64,000 nucleotides of DNA from Sindora glabra. Its lineage: Eukaryota; Streptophyta; Magnoliopsida; Fabales; Fabaceae. Within the stretch, counting starts at the first letter, position 1; the number at the start of each line of letters is the position of its first letter. The notes below the pieces were generated by a model. The model did not search any database. It worked only from the letters and a program-made list of their open reading frames with translations, and had not been told where the DNA came from. Of this stretch, positions 10,890 to 24,394 are shown piece by piece. The DNA is taken from the NCBI GenBank assembly GCA_020226215.1, contig CM035226.1, positions 59,481,455-59,545,454 on the forward strand, written 5' to 3'. A program made the translations under genes and the position numbers.

Positions 10890-12807
10890 ATGAACCGTAG
10901 ATCATTCAGAAACCACCCAGAAGAGCCAGAACCCGAGGCCATCTCAGAAACTGGGCCGGACTCTCTCTCGGTCGATGACGACGAGACAAAATCTGAAGCA
11001 CCATCCAGGAAGAAAAGGTAATCTTTATCATTTTTTTTTTTTTAATTTTTGTTTTTTGGATTAGCAGGAAAGGTGACCGTTGGATAGTTTATGATGTATG
11101 TAGGAAGGAGATGCAGAAGCGCGTGGTAACGACACCGATCGGCGACGTGGAGAGATCTAAGAGCAAAGGAGAGACATATCTACCGTCCGATTCTTGGGCT
11201 TGGAGAAAGTACGGTCAGAAGCCCATCAAAGGGTCTCCTTATCCCAGGTACATATGGTTCCGTCCGGCATCTTGCAGTTTATATTAACTACTTCCTTTAA
11301 TCCTTTTTTTACATGGATAATTAGCTTAATTTGCAAGAGGGAAATTATAGATTGGAGATTGCTAATTACGTTTCGGAATTTGTTAGAAATAGACAGTGCA
11401 CAAATCAAGGTGGTTAGTGATTAATTACTAGAACTAGAAGCTGACGCCGGCGGCGAAGAAACAGTTAATGCGAGTTTGAGTGGCATCGCCGGTGACATAT
11501 GCCGGTAGGGGCGGCTGTGCTAAAGTACAGCTTATGGTAGTTAGAATGTGGTGTCATAGCACACGCGAGCTCTTGCCGCGTTATTTCACGCCATAGTAAT
11601 ATGGTATGAACTACTATGAGATATTCGCATAAAATTCCTTTACTTGAATTTGATGCTTGAATGCCCGTCGTATTTAGCATGCATTTTTGACAAAAAGTTG
11701 CCTGCAAATATATATGAACGCTATTGTTGGCATTGCTTTTTCATTTTTTAGCTTAAATTCATACAATTCTTAAGATTTAAGAAGGTCTCATTTTAAGATG
11801 ATACGTATGATTGATTAAAAAAAATTTCTGATTTTACGGGGGAGGGGGAAGGGAGCGTCGGTTGTATAACGAGAAGCAGAATGGATATGATATGATATTA
11901 TGATGTTATGATAGTCTATCATAACGATGCAATGTGTAAGATGGTGCTTTAATCTAATTATTAACCTTCTATTTTGATATGGAAATATAACCGAACTCGC
12001 TGAACATATTTGATGTTCTATTTATTAACTTTTCAAGATTAATAAGAAAAACAGTAACAAATTTTTAGCCAAAAAAAAAAAAGGATATCCTCTCAAACCA
12101 AATGCTTCATACATTGAAAGAAGTAGAACTTTTCTTGTTCAGATTCTCATCTTAATCCATGCCATTATCTTTTCTACAACAAAATTTGAATATTTTAGAT
12201 ATTTAATTTTAACACTGTGTTTAATCATTTATTTAATTATAAACCCATTTAAGATTGTGAAATTGCATGCAGGGGATATTACAGATGCAGCAGCTCAAAA
12301 GCATGTCCTGCCAAAAAACAAGTTGAGCGAAGTCGTGTGGACCCCACAATGCTGATTGTCACCTACGCCTATGATCACAACCACTCATTCCCCGTCAAAA
12401 AGTACCACTCCTCCGCCCCTACCACCATCTTCGTAGCGGAAGTCGCCACTCCCACCTCCTCGACCGACGGGACCCCTACAACGTCTACCCCTGACACTGA
12501 CACTGCTTCCAGGATTCCACCGGAAGAACTCATAATCTTCGCCAGCCAACCGGATCTCGAACTCGCCGGCGACTCAGCGGTTCTTCTCACCGATCAGCAT
12601 GCATGGTTCGATGACGTGGCTTCGATCAGGATGCTGGAAAGTCCAATATGCAGTCAGGTGGAGGATGTTGCTTTGACAATGAAGGAAGAAGATGAGTCGC
12701 TTTTCGGCGATCTCGGTGAGTTACCGGAGAGTTCAACCGTTTTGCGGCATCTAAATATTCTGAGATCGAGTGCGTTTCAGTGTAGTAGTAGTAGTGTCAA
12801 AGGATGA
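10890..12807 (+). CDS. WRKY65: WRKY transcription factor, group IIe (WRKY65/69-like)
   Basis: Three exons, 10890-11017, 11104-11247 and 12273-12807, join to 268 residues; both introns are GT..AG and the frame is intact. The nuclear DNA-binding domain contains WRKYGQK (76-82) and a zinc site C96-X5-C102-X23-H126-X-H128, the group II pattern. The SDSWAWRKYGQKPIKGSPYP context is that of group IIe. The second intron splits the Arg codon after PYP, the usual intron position in this group. A basic patch (RKKRKEMQKR, 40-49) is a likely nuclear signal. The acidic C-terminus has AWFDDVAS and EEDESLFGDLGELPE, close to the end of Arabidopsis WRKY65, but WRKY69 is a near relative, so the symbol is tentative. 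WRKY factors bind W-box DNA. The target genes here are unknown. Confidence 0.93.
11248..12272 (+). other. WRKY intron 2, 1025 bp
   Basis: Phase-2 intron inside the WRKY domain, from gtacat to gcatgcag. It contains a GC-richer island at about 11440-11520 (gccggcggcg, gccggtgacatatgccgg). Open frames on both strands at 11194-11707 have no domain and are non-coding by position. Confidence 0.75.
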
Positions 12808-12912
12808 CAGGCTGAATCTGGATCTTTTCCTAATCCAGCTTGATGCATAAACTTAATTACACAATTCAATTCCTAAAAACCTTATGTTGTTGGAGAAAAG
12901 GGAAAAATCTTT

Positions 12913-12918
12913 AATAAA
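12913..12918 (+). terminator. Candidate poly(A) signal of the WRKY gene
   Basis: AATAAA about 105 bases after the WRKY stop codon, followed by a T-rich tract. This is the first canonical signal downstream. Confidence 0.5.
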
Positions 12919-12929
12919 TCCATTTTTGT

Positions 12930-14284
12930 TGTTTTATATGTATATTTTTTTCCAAAAATAAAAATAATCCCTAAGGGTTACATAACCTCTTGATTATTTT
13001 AAAACTGTTAATATTTCAGTTAAAAGAAGTGGAAAAAGGCATGTGATCAATCATTCATAATTTTATTCAAACTTTATTTAGCGTGAGTTTTACCTAGTCT
13101 ACAAATGCATTTTTTTTCTAAAATAAATCACTAGTATCAGAAGTTTAATCTTTTAAGCGTTTAGGGCATAAATGAAAGCAAACATTTTAAGTAAATTATT
13201 ATTAACCAGCCACTTCATACATTTAAGAAGGTAGAAGATGTGTTTCTTCCTTTATTTTTCTCATTACCTTTTAAACTTACTGTATTAAGAAAAATACTTG
13301 GAAGAGACAAAATTAGTTAATATTTCCTTTTCAATATTTTTAAATTAAAATTTTAACATTTTTCAATGTTTTAAAATTGTAAAAAATTATTTATAAATTT
13401 TGAAACTTTAGAGGAATTACGTCACATTAGACTTCAGTTATTTATATATTGTCATTTTTTTCCAATTAATTATTTCCTCCTCCTTTTTTTGGGCCAGCGA
13501 TATCCTTTTCTTGTCAAATAGATATATATCCAGCTATTTTTTGAATTTTGGTTTAGGCTTTAGGGATGACCCACCAAAATGGGGACTTTAGGCTTAGCCT
13601 CTTTGGTAATGACTAGGAAAAAAAAATGAAAACCAAGGGTTACTATAGGTTCATTAATAAATTTATAGCATTCAAATATATTTTTACTTTAAATATTGAA
13701 TTTAGTCAACAATTTAAAAGCTTTATTACAAAATATTAAATTCATACAATTATCACTGATTAATTTGATCAAATAAGCAAAATTCTTATTTGGAATCTCT
13801 TCAATTAAGCATTGTAGTTATATACTTAAATATATCCTTAATTTTTATATATAGAATCTTAAAAAGAAAAATCTAAAACATTGATTGTCCCTTTGAGAGG
13901 CAGTGCATTTTAACATCAGCCATTTCTAGGATAGGACTGATGCCCTAGTGCTGTCTAGGGTTTATCTTTAAGAAAATAGAGGTTTCCAGGGGGCGTGGAT
14001 GGAGTGGGACACGTGTGACAAATGTCTGGCCCACTTGTATATGATTTTTAGCCTATGAAATTTCAAAAATAAAAAAATTTGTCTAGATATGTTGAAGAAG
14101 GCATCATGTCCTCAGGCTCACTTCGAAGGGGGTAATGCCAAGGTATTTATTTTACTTTGTCCAAGTCCGCAAAGAAAGGATTGAGATAGGCTACAGTCCA
14201 CTCGTCGGGGTAAAGCATTCATCAACGCAAAGCACTCTTGCAACTGTTCGACTATGATTACTATTGTTATATGATTGAAAACAT
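12930..14284. other. Spacer between the WRKY gene and the transposon block
   Basis: AT-rich sequence with no gene. A GC-richer island at 13910-14250 holds acacgtgtg (ABRE/G-box-like, near 14010) and a tract with coding-like base composition but no usable frame. It ends where similarity to the Tat 3' LTR begins. Confidence 0.35.
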
Positions 14285-14492
14285 TATTAGGGCATTTTTA
14301 CAAAGTTGATACTCATCAATTGATTCAGTATCTTAGTGTTGTTTGACTTTGAAGGGGAGACAGGATGAAGAAATCGAAAATTTGCAAAAAGAAAAATGAA
14401 AGGTCAACTTTCTATTGGTAGATTAAGGAGTAGTACCCAACATAGCATTACTAACAATTTTCTTGGGGAGAATATGTCGAGAAACATGCAAG
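14285..14492 (+). repeat. Tat 5' LTR, first part
   Basis: Aligns in the same orientation with 53764-53972. Both start tattag(gg/cc)catttttacaaa, share tttaactttgaa(a)gg-like and gagaaacatgcaag-like tracts, and stop matching exactly at the CACTA insertion after catgcaag. Confidence 0.75.
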
Positions 14493-17400
14493 AATTACTA
14501 TAAAATTACAAACACAGGTCAATGGGTGGATGGTCAAAGTAAAAACTTACATCTATATTGAAGAAGTAGTGTTTTTCAAATTATTGGAAGCAATAAGACG
14601 TTAATTAATAGATATAATGGACATATATTTAGATGTCATGACATTTTTAAAATTATTAAAAATTTCAAACAATAATTAACATGTATAACTAATATCTATT
14701 AAGATGTGATCTTATATTTACAATTATTGAAAAACTTAACACTATAAAGAAAAAAAAAGCCTAAAGTAATGATATCTAAAGAGACAACAACAAAATTGTT
14801 CACCAAGGGTGAATTTGATAGGCAGAAAAAATTATGCATTAATTTTGTGCCCAAATATCTTAAAAGATGATATTGTCATTGCTTTGGAGTCCAAAAAAAA
14901 TATCTACTCTCTATAGTGATGACAATATCATCGCTTTAGCCAAGCAAAAGTTATGTGAACTCAAATGATGCCTTTTTTATGCCTTAAATCTTAAATTGAT
15001 GATATTTATCATCTCTTTCAACTCCCCTAACTTATACCAATAACTTATCTCGCTGCTTTAGAATGGTGTAATTTTGTAAGGAGGGGTTGCTGATCAAGTA
15101 CTTTAAGTGACAACATTATTGTCTTCATAGAATGAAAATGCCATTGTTTTAGTGTCCAAAAAATGATCTTGCTTTGAGATTAAATATAATTTTGAATTTA
15201 CTGTTACTTTGCTTTGCTAATATAAATTTATGAAAATAAAAGTTATATTGATGTGGTAAATGTTTTCATATATCAAAGTTTTATTTGAAGATAGTTGATA
15301 GGACTACTGACTTAAAAATAGTTTGACAATTATTAAAAGAAAATATGAAAAAAAGAAAAAAATGAATGATTTGATTAAAGAACAAAATATTAAACAGTGA
15401 TGAGTTAAAAAGTTAAATTTATTATAATTAAAAATATGTGTGAGAACTATCATGATTATAAGGAAAAAAAAGTAAAATAATAAATATTGAAAAATTATTA
15501 ACTTATTAATTACTAAATTTATCACAATTATTTAATTATTAAAAAATATTAACTTGTTAATAATTAACTATAATTATTTTATTTTAAGTAAATAAATAAT
15601 AAAAAATATTAATTAATATTGAAGAAAATAATAAAAAAGAGAAACAAAAATAGTTAAATTTATTATAGTTGAATGTATGTGTAAGAATTCTCAAGATTAA
15701 TAAGTTAGATTAAAGTAAAGTGATAAATATTTAAAAAATGAGTAGAAGTCAAATTTGTTAAAAAATAAATAAATAATGAACTTGTTAATAATATTTTAAC
15801 ATGCCAGAAGATATTAAATAATGATAAATAAAAATATTTAAATTTATTACAATTAAAAATATAGGTGTGAATTTCATAATGAACAAATTAATTTAAGTGA
15901 AGTAATAAAATTAAGAAAATAGTAGAAACACAATCTATTCTAAGTAAATAAATATTAAAAAATGCTAATTTAGTGAAGAAGAAAATATTAAATAATAATA
16001 AATGAAAATAATTAAATTTAACATAAATGTGGATTCAATAAGGAGGAAAATATTACACAATGAAAAATAGAAATAAAATAGTTAAAATAAATATATCTAA
16101 AGAAAAGGACAATAAATAAATTAAAAAATAGTTAAAATTATTGGAAGAACAATCTACATACTCATTTTAATGATAATAAAGGACATGATTCCATTCAAAA
16201 CATTGAGAGATGTTGATAGTCTAAGCTAGAGGATAGGTGCCAATAGCATTAGGATGAATGTTGCATGCTATTTGACTCTAATAATTATAGAGTTATAATA
16301 TATTTATATCTTTGTTATAAGTTTTTTTAAAACTAAGTTAAGGCAAATCTTATATTTGTATGTATGCCACTTTGAATTTGCAACAAAATTCGAGAAAAAA
16401 TTTGAAAAATAAAGTGCAAAAGAAGAATAATGATCAACATGAAGCAAAAAGCATAAAGGCATATTATCATGTGAAGTTACTTTAACTTATAAATTTTTAA
16501 AATTAAAATTATTTCTAACTTTACTAATATTGCATCTTGTATTTCAAAATTGGTCTAGAGAAATAAAGAAACTAATACTTTATAGCCTTTGTTTGATTAT
16601 TTTTATGAACAATATTCTAAACCATCTAGGAAGTTGGTGCGCCCAAAGTTCAAGGCTAATTTTGTGAGTAATTTTACATTTTTCATCTTAATTAATTTAA
16701 TTTTTTTATCATTTTATACTAATAATTTCATTTTCTAAACTTAAGAATAAGATCTTGGACATTTGAACCACTCAATTGTAGTTACAATTTGCTTTAGCAT
16801 CAAATCATCATTGTGCAAGCCAAGTGTTATTAATGAGTTTCCTATTATTAATGATGTGTTAGGTACTTGTGGAAGACATAGAAAAAAGGTTAATCGTTGC
16901 TTTAGAGGTATTACCTATAACACTCATGGCAACAATTCATCAACTGTAGCTTCCAATAATAGGATGCACCACTAGATGATAATGTGCAATGCTTCATTGT
17001 TAAGAATCAATAGGCATGGAAGGCAACATAATATCACATTTCTAGAAAAATGCCATCTTAGAATGGCAAGCATAACAACTTCAATACCTTATGGCCAAAA
17101 TGATGCTTAAAAGTTAGGCTACAATAGCCCTTCATTTGGTACCATTTCCAAAGTTATCATATGGTCCATTGCCACTTGTATATCCTTCAATGCTACTTGC
17201 TAAATTTTCTTAACAACTATCTCCACCACCACCCTAGCCTGATAAGCATGATACCTTAAACTTAGGACCATAGCTTATTGTATTGCATTTATCTATTTAT
17301 TACTTTACTTCATATGATTATATATAATTTTTTTTCTTTATATATTTCTTTCTTGTTTAATATAGCGTTACAATTAGTATCATAATTTTAATAATTATTT

Positions 17401-18258
17401 AATTAGTTTTTTGAATTTTAAAAAAAATCCCTAAAATGATGACTTTTTGTCATTACTATTGTTGAAAAAGTTACATCGCTAACACTATAAAGTGATGATA
17501 GATATTATTGCTACATTCATCTTGTATTAAAGTAATGGCTTTTATTGTCTTTATATGCTCTCATTGCTACATCATCAAGCTGCAATCCATACATTTATTG
17601 CCATGACAAATATCATCCTATAGATTAATAAATAATGATGAAATATTATATTGTTGCTTTAACAATTAAATGCCATGAAGGCAGAGTGACTACCTTAAAA
17701 TGATGACTTTGTTATCAATATAGATATAAAGCAATGACTTATACATCTAATATGATGGTAGATATCATCTCTCTAAGGGCTTTTTCCTTCTAATGTTAAA
17801 CATTGGTTTTCTACTTAATTAGTTGATGTCAAAATAATGCAAACCATTTCTGTGTGAGCTCATAGAAAATTTAAGATATTGGTTATTTACTTTAATCAAT
17901 GTTGAAATTGATAGAGCAACAGTGTTTTTATAAATATACTCTTAACTTTATATATTTATTTTGTATTAATATGACATCATTTCTATAATACTTTTGTTAT
18001 CAATATAAAAATTGACGTGTAAAATTTTTGTCTGTATAACTTTTCATTTCATTCTCTATTTTGCATCACTTTTACTTTTTGAAAACCTATGTTTTTATCA
18101 TTTCTTTAGTAATTCCTAAACCTCCACCATATTCTTAACAACATCCATAGTTAACTCCATGCTTGCTCTTATTATCATACCTATTTTTAGTTATGTTTTC
18201 ATGTCTTGTTTCCATTATACTTGAATATTGATAAATTATTTGACTTTGTTAGGTTGGG

Positions 18259-18292
<34 letters not shown>

Positions 18293-18312
18293 GTATGTAT
18301 TTATTTATTTAT
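18259..18312. repeat. Microsatellite (AT)n-(GTAT)n-(TTAT)n
   Basis: About 11 AT units, then five GTAT units, then TTAT units, in one uninterrupted tract inside the CACTA element. Confidence 0.95.
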
Positions 18313-18689
18313 GTGTATAGTGACATTGTGATAGTTTTCTTTCATCATTAAGTTTAGGCTTACATTATTCATTATGTTTATTATGGCTCTAGGGTTTAGT
18401 TGCCCTCATGACAAATGCTTATGATTATGCTTTGTTTGGTGGCAATGACTTTACCATTTTAAATTGTTGCCTTTATCATTGCATATTATTATATCTTTTT
18501 AGGGTGTCAGATATATTATATATAGCATTTGTTGTGAGATAATTTATAAATCTATTACTTTTTTCATCGTTAAGTAATGTCAATTTCTAACCTTATTTAT
18601 CCATTTTTGTACATGATTAACACTATTTTTTTGAAATAGTCAGAATATGAATCCTTCTAAAAAGGTAGCTACTCCCTACCAAAAAAATT

Positions 18690-19470
18690 GAAAGGAGACC
18701 TATAACATTGAGGGGCATTATCGTGGCATAGGCTAGGGGTGAGAAGTTAGATGTTTAGTTCAATGCCAAAGGATACCAGATAAAAGAAATAAAATGGTAT
18801 ATAACAATTACATTTAATTGATAGCATAGTCCACAATATCAATAGGTTATAATTATTAGAAGAATATCCTCCTTAACAATTAAAGGATAACATTTGGAAG
18901 AAGGTCTTAGTATGTATACTTGAATTGAATAGCTCTATGTTATAGATATGAAAAAAAGCATAAATTCCTAGAATTATTTCATATAACTCTTTTATGTATT
19001 TTTTCTCTTGTAGAGTGCCTTTAATATTCCCAACTCTTTTCAAATATACAAAAAAGCATTGTCATAGATAATGGGTCAATGGAAGGACTTCAATACAAGG
19101 TTAAGGGAGGAATATATCAATTCCTGAGACTAAGGATAAAAGTAAACTTACTTCAGGAATTTAACTTCATTAACCAACAATCATGGAAGAGGTTTCCATA
19201 ATAAAGGTTGACGAGCATTTCCAAGTAAAATTTGTGCATTCGATTGACTAATTTTAATCAATGTCTTATTTGTATATCATTTATACTTATGACTAATATA
19301 TCCTTTTTTGTCAATAAGAGCTAAGTAAATTGAATTAGAAGAGGTGAAGGAAGAACATTTATCCATATAGGGTTTCCTAGGGAAGGTACCAAAAGTTAAA
19401 GAAAGAATTGGTGGAAAAAAAGCTCGTGGAAGCTAAGGGTGATGAGACCAAAGAGTCACCATTCATTTCC
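18690..19470 (+). pseudogene. Decayed CACTA transposase fragment (Transposase_24-like)
   Basis: Plus-strand reading across stops and shifts recovers, in order: RRPITLRGI and GEKLDV.FNAKGYQI; then GQWKDFNTRLREEYI (19066-19110); then LLQEFNFINQQSWKRFP; then IYPYRVS..RYQKLKKELVE (about 19358-19415). This order resembles the plant En/Spm-associated Transposase_24 domain (RGPT..GEKLEVEFN, W..FK.RL...Y, FI..E.W..F, SRKGY..L). It supports the CACTA assignment. The gene is thoroughly broken. The family call rests on my reading of short motifs without a search. Confidence 0.55.
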
Positions 19471-20306
19471 TACATATAGTTATAGAAGTGATACAAAGTT
19501 AACAAGTAGGGGTAGTACACGACCCTTAAAAGTCAGGTCATTACAGAGAGAATTATAAGTGTTTAGATGTAAATCAAAATGTATTATTTGCTTTTGAAAA
19601 TTTTTATTTGATTCAATTTGGATTTAATTATCTATCTTTTATTTAATGTTATAGTGCAATAGGCCTCATAAGGTAAGTTTCAATTAGTTGGTAAGAAGGA
19701 CATGCTAACTAATTTAATAAGCATCCTACCTTTGTTTAAAGTGTTAGGTGTAGTGCTAGTTTAAAGGACTTACTTCAGCACTTCAAATTGCTATACAATT
19801 GGACATTTAAATTTTAACTTATAGGATGTTAGAATAGGCATTGTTTATAACTTGGAACCATAGTTCAATGCATATTGGATGGCAAATATCTAGCAAATGC
19901 ATAAGCAACATATGCAGATGCATTAATAATAGGAGCAAACGTAATAGTATCTCCATGCTCTGATGGACCAATTTGTCTTCTAACAAATTGCATAATCAAG
20001 TTTCGCAACCTCTATCTAACAGACCTCTATGACCATTGCTTACATGGAAGAGTCAACCTATCCAACCACTATTCAACCTACCCTTAGGACTGCTAATTAG
20101 CAAAAGGTGCCAACTACTACACAGCCTATCTTTGTGATTAATATGGAGGACTTGCTAGCACTTCCATTACTAGTTACTACAGCAAAAGACATTGTGCAAA
20201 CCATACCCATGATAAATGTCACCTTCCCCCTTACACTTTTCCATATATATATATTTATGCATGAATTAAGTTTTTGATAGTGGGGGTTCATATTGAACAA
20301 GGTGAA

Positions 20307-21984
20307 TGTTAGTGTGTGTCTTAGGAGCTAATCATAAAGATGATTGTAATAATGCATAATCTATTATGTTTTATTTCTTGACAATACAATTATCATATTT
20401 TTTTTATTTTTTTATTATTATTATGTATAATTTATAACTTAATATAATAATTATCCCTGGAATAATTTTACTATTCCTAAAATGCCTCTAGTGAAGTATT
20501 ATTACGAAAGGGGTAGTAATAATACATCGAGACTAGTATGTATAGTGACTGATAATTATGAATCATGGATGTGTGATATCAAGTCGATATATGAGTACAT
20601 TATTAGTGAACAGATATACTGGACTAGCCCACAATGAGAAAATTACATGGATTGTCATATATCATTAGTTATTCTCATGTGATCACAATGCACGTAGTCC
20701 TTTGACTTGAAGTCACTACGGTTCTCTACATGAGGAGTCACATACTTTGATGTCGTCTTGTATCACTTTTAATCAGAATGTCTTATAAGACGTTGATTAG
20801 ATGTGTCATGAATCATACAAAAGGATGTGAGTGATGTAGATGGAATTTTGTTCCTATTACATAGTATGAGTGATATCATTGGGCCCCTTGATTAAGTAAG
20901 ATTAAGAAATGCATGACCATACTCAAATGGATTAATATGAGATATTAATCATTTGCTTAAGTTAGTTTACTCAGTATCAAGAAATATAAATTAAACATCA
21001 ATAAGGATGATGCATTCCATGCCTCTAGTTTGATTTGGATATCGTTACAAAAGGGACTATGTTGCAAAGTGGTGTTCACACATTAAGTGAATATTGAGTT
21101 ATAGATATTTTTACTACTTAGGTGACAGTGATGTATTGATAGATATTGTTCACTGTCTATGGTCCACAAATGGGCTATTACCAATGTAGTAAGAATCTAC
21201 AGGGTCATACAAAAGGAGTAAGAATGACATAATAATTAATTGAGCTTTAGTTGGACTAAAATTCAATTAATTGAACTTATTTTTATGCATATAATTATTA
21301 TTAAAATAATAATTTATTTTCACATAATATATATAGTATATTATGTGATATTATTTGATATTAAAGTAATATAAAATAATTATGTTATTAGATATTAGAT
21401 AATTATATTATGAGATAATATTATTTTCTGATATTTGATAACTATATGCATTTTTAATATTAGATATTTATATTATGAGATAATATTATTATCTAATATT
21501 AGATAATTAATGGATAAGTGTTATCTCTCCTCACTCTCTCTATGATAAAGATAAGGTGATAGTTGTTAAGTGATTTTAGGATTTTGAAAGCATTATCCTA
21601 ATAGGACTATGAATGTTATATACCTTAGTTCTATAAAAGGAACTAGAAAACAGCACCTTAAACATACATTAGCTGCCATTAAATTCTAAAATCACTCCAA
21701 AACGCACTAATCCTAATCCTAGTGAGAGAGAGACATATCCTAGCATATTCGTAGAGGGTGAGAAGTTATCATTCACTTCGTATAGATACCATAGAAATGC
21801 TATACCTTTTAGCCAACATTTAATTCATGATTCATCTCGCTCTCTCAAGATTTTTGTTTAGAAAGAACACGAGCACACAAAAGGTAAAATCCTAACATTG
21901 ATTTATATCCTTTTGTATGGACCTAGGTAGAATTTGGATTAAAATTTTAATTTTTCACTGCGTATGATGATCCGAAACCTAATA
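20307..21984 (+). mobile_element. Solo LTR (copia-like family, copy 1) in the CACTA element
   Basis: A 1678-bp unit starting TGTTAGTGTGTGTC and ending GATCCGAAACCTAATA, flanked by a perfect 5-bp duplication GTGAA (20302-20306 and 21985-21989). A TATA-like ctataaaagg lies near 21635. The ending with a gctgcgtatgatgat-like tract before the LTR end is typical of plant Ty1/copia LTRs that precede a tggtatcagagc primer site. No internal region is present, so it arose by LTR-LTR recombination. It shares long exact runs with 26623-28293 in the opposite orientation. Confidence 0.88.
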
Positions 21985-22599
21985 GTGAATCCCTATGTTT
22001 TCTAATAGTGGCAGGACCCTTTATATATAAGGTTATAGTTGAGTAAGTTTTGACAAGTCGTAAGCTCCACCATTAATCATCACTGGATAATCAAGATAAG
22101 GTAGTGATTGACATGCCTTTATTTAATATTTTGCATTCCTTAGAAAAACATAGAGTATAAATATAAGGACTTATTTAGCTTTTATGTTTGTGCTTGCAAT
22201 TTAATTTTTAGTTTTATGATTGACTATAATTTGTTACCTACCATTTTAATATAACTTTTATAGGTTTGATAGGTAAAAAATTTAATTTCATTCATCTTCT
22301 TTGATATTCAATAGTGTTATCCACTATTTATTTATTTATTTAAAATGTGAAATATTATATATCAATTTTTAATGAATGCTTATTGCATTTGCAGATATTG
22401 GATTTAAGAGTGCTTTTTCTTGGTATGCAAACCTCATATATCGAATAATAGGTATCAAGATAGATTTAATGAAGTACCTTTCTCTATTTATGATATTAAA
22501 TATAACCTTTTAGTATTTTCACACTTACGTCATTCAATTTAATTTTTAAATTTGTTGAAATTAGAATTTTGTAGTATCATAGGTCTAGTTTTTGTAAGA

Positions 22600-22750
22600 T
22601 GTTCTGTAAAAAGGAATACATGAGGAATAAGGAGGACCAAGAAAGAAGGAATATAGGGTAATAGTTAGGATAAGGTGTTCTATAAAGAGGAATATAAGGA
22701 GAATAAGGAAAACTTGGGAGGAAGGAATTAATGGAGATGGTTAGAGTAGG
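22600..22750. repeat. Two-copy tandem repeat, 76-bp period
   Basis: gttct(g/a)taaa(a/g)aggaata starts at 22601 and again at 22677. Both copies continue with g(g)aataagga and then gaaggaat. It lies near the right end of the CACTA element. Confidence 0.6.
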
Positions 22751-23060
22751 GACAATGGTAAAACATATATCGTTGATTATTTAGGTAATTGGGCATGGTA
22801 TTAAAGGCATTTGACGTCAATTTTTTTTAATAAAAATTGATAATATTATTTCCAATAACACTTTAAAAGAAATGACTTTAGTTGTTTTCTCTATAATAAA
22901 TTATATTATTGCTATTGTTTATAAGGGTTATAAACTTAATGTTAAAATTGATATATATATATGCACACACATAAAATGATACTTGATTGCACATTGGTTG
23001 AAAATAAACATGCAATCCTCTAAACACTTGACATGTATTTATAATTCTATAGTAGTGAAG

Positions 23061-23670
23061 GTAGTTACCTATTCAGCATTATGAAAGCAGCAATGTGATT
23101 TGTGGAAGAGTAAGAATTATGTTAGTTTAAGAAGTTATCAACACAAACTCAAATCCTTAGGAACGTGCATGATAGGATAGGATCAAATAATAATAGCTTC
23201 CCCAACCATGGTAGATAGTAAATGACGAAAGTATGCCTTATAAATATCCTTAATGTGAAAGACTAAAGGCTCACTTTGCTAATCTTTCTATTCAAAGCAT
23301 ATTAATGCACTTTATGTTCTCCTTTAACACTCTACTAATTTTACCCATAGCATTTTGCTATCATTTACATTTTTATTTGCAATTACTAGTAATTTAAATG
23401 CTATTCTTGACAATAAGTAAGGGCTCAAAGTTTCCAAATTCCACCACTCTGTGCCAATTAATGTACTTTTAAGCATGGCCTTCGCAACTACAATGAAGAT
23501 TACATAGGATTTAATTGTTTCATGGTTACATAGGATTTAATTGTTTCATGCACATTTATATATTTATTGCTTGCATTTCTATGCATGTTTATTTATTATT
23601 CTTATTTAATTGTTTAGATTATGTCAAAAGTCTTGGAACATTGCTAGTAAATTATGAGAGTCCACTATCA
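23061..23670 (+). repeat. Tat 5' LTR, second part
   Basis: Continues the LTR after the CACTA insertion and aligns in order with 53973-54527. It has a shared TATA box (tataaata at 23239-23246, and 54148-54155 in the 3' LTR), a shared aaagc(a/t)tatta tract, and an ending of agtccactatca. The internal region follows directly. Confidence 0.75.
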
Positions 23671-24394
23671 CAAAAAAGTCAAATAAACTTTTGTAACTTT
23701 CAACCATTAATAAATTAGCATGCCTAATAGGAAATGGTTAAGGTATCAGGTTCTAACTGACCTTTACTACTTTTACAATTAAGAAGAGGTACTATTTTTA
23801 TCACCATCTATGAATACAAATATAACTTTTATTTCTATGACTATTTATGATAATCTACTATTTCAAAAGAGGATTATTGAAAATATTGATGAGCCTCGAT
23901 AGTAAGAAGTTAAATTTTAAAATACATAGAATGTTATTGATATAACCTAAAATTTAAATAATCATAATTGGTGCCAAATGCTAGGTAGAATCAACTAAAT
24001 CAAAGTTAGAATCAAAACCAATGGAATGACCGCCAAAATAATATGTAGGCTACATAAAACAATCACAATAACAGAAATACTTTAGTAAATAATAATAATA
24101 ACAAGCCAAACAATGGCCAAAAGAACAATATTGGGGGCCTAATGGATTACCTACTAGAATGCCTTATGATATGCTTTTAACTAATAAGAATAACAAGGTC
24201 ATCCCCATAATGGTCGAAATGCTTAGGCCAAAAGGTTAGACATGAGATAGTTGAAGTTGTTGAGGAAAATAACAATCACGTCCTGACTCCTTAAAGTTTA
24301 GTTATAATAAAAAAGTAAATGGATAAGAGTAATCATGACATAATTCATATGTTGTCATAATAAATAGCTACTATATTAAAGTTAATCCTTGAAG
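23671..24394 (+). pseudogene. Tat leader and start of gag (decayed)
   Basis: Sequence between the 5' LTR end and insertion A. A primer binding site should start at 23671 (caaaaaagtcaaataaac), but I cannot assign the tRNA. Around 24100-24240 one frame reads PNGLPTRMPYDML, similar to the Pro/Gly/Met-rich spacer of Tat gag proteins. Many stops are present. Confidence 0.45.

Larger units (their letters stand above)
14493..23057 (+). mobile_element. CACTA (En/Spm)-like DNA transposon inserted in the Tat 5' LTR
   Basis: The right end, read backwards, starts CACTACTATAGAATTATAAA. The left end is a mutated inverted match, aattactataaaattacaaa. Both ends are flanked by AAG (14490-14492 and 23058-23060), the 3-bp duplication expected of CACTA elements. 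Excising the element restores a continuous LTR. Subterminal short repeats of the (a/g)tgatga type recur at 14765-15150 and 17430-17770, as expected for transposase-binding arrays. A decayed transposase domain lies at about 18690-19470. Length without the nested solo LTR is about 6.9 kb. Non-functional. Confidence 0.75.

Noticed and set aside
12375..12590. Minus-strand ORF opposite the WRKY third exon
   Set aside because: Shadow of the WRKY coding strand, whose zinc ligands and C-terminal motifs are clear.
15304..16160. Possible gene in the left CACTA interior
   Set aside because: Low-complexity A/T sequence with aataa and attaaa repeats; the frames are compositional.
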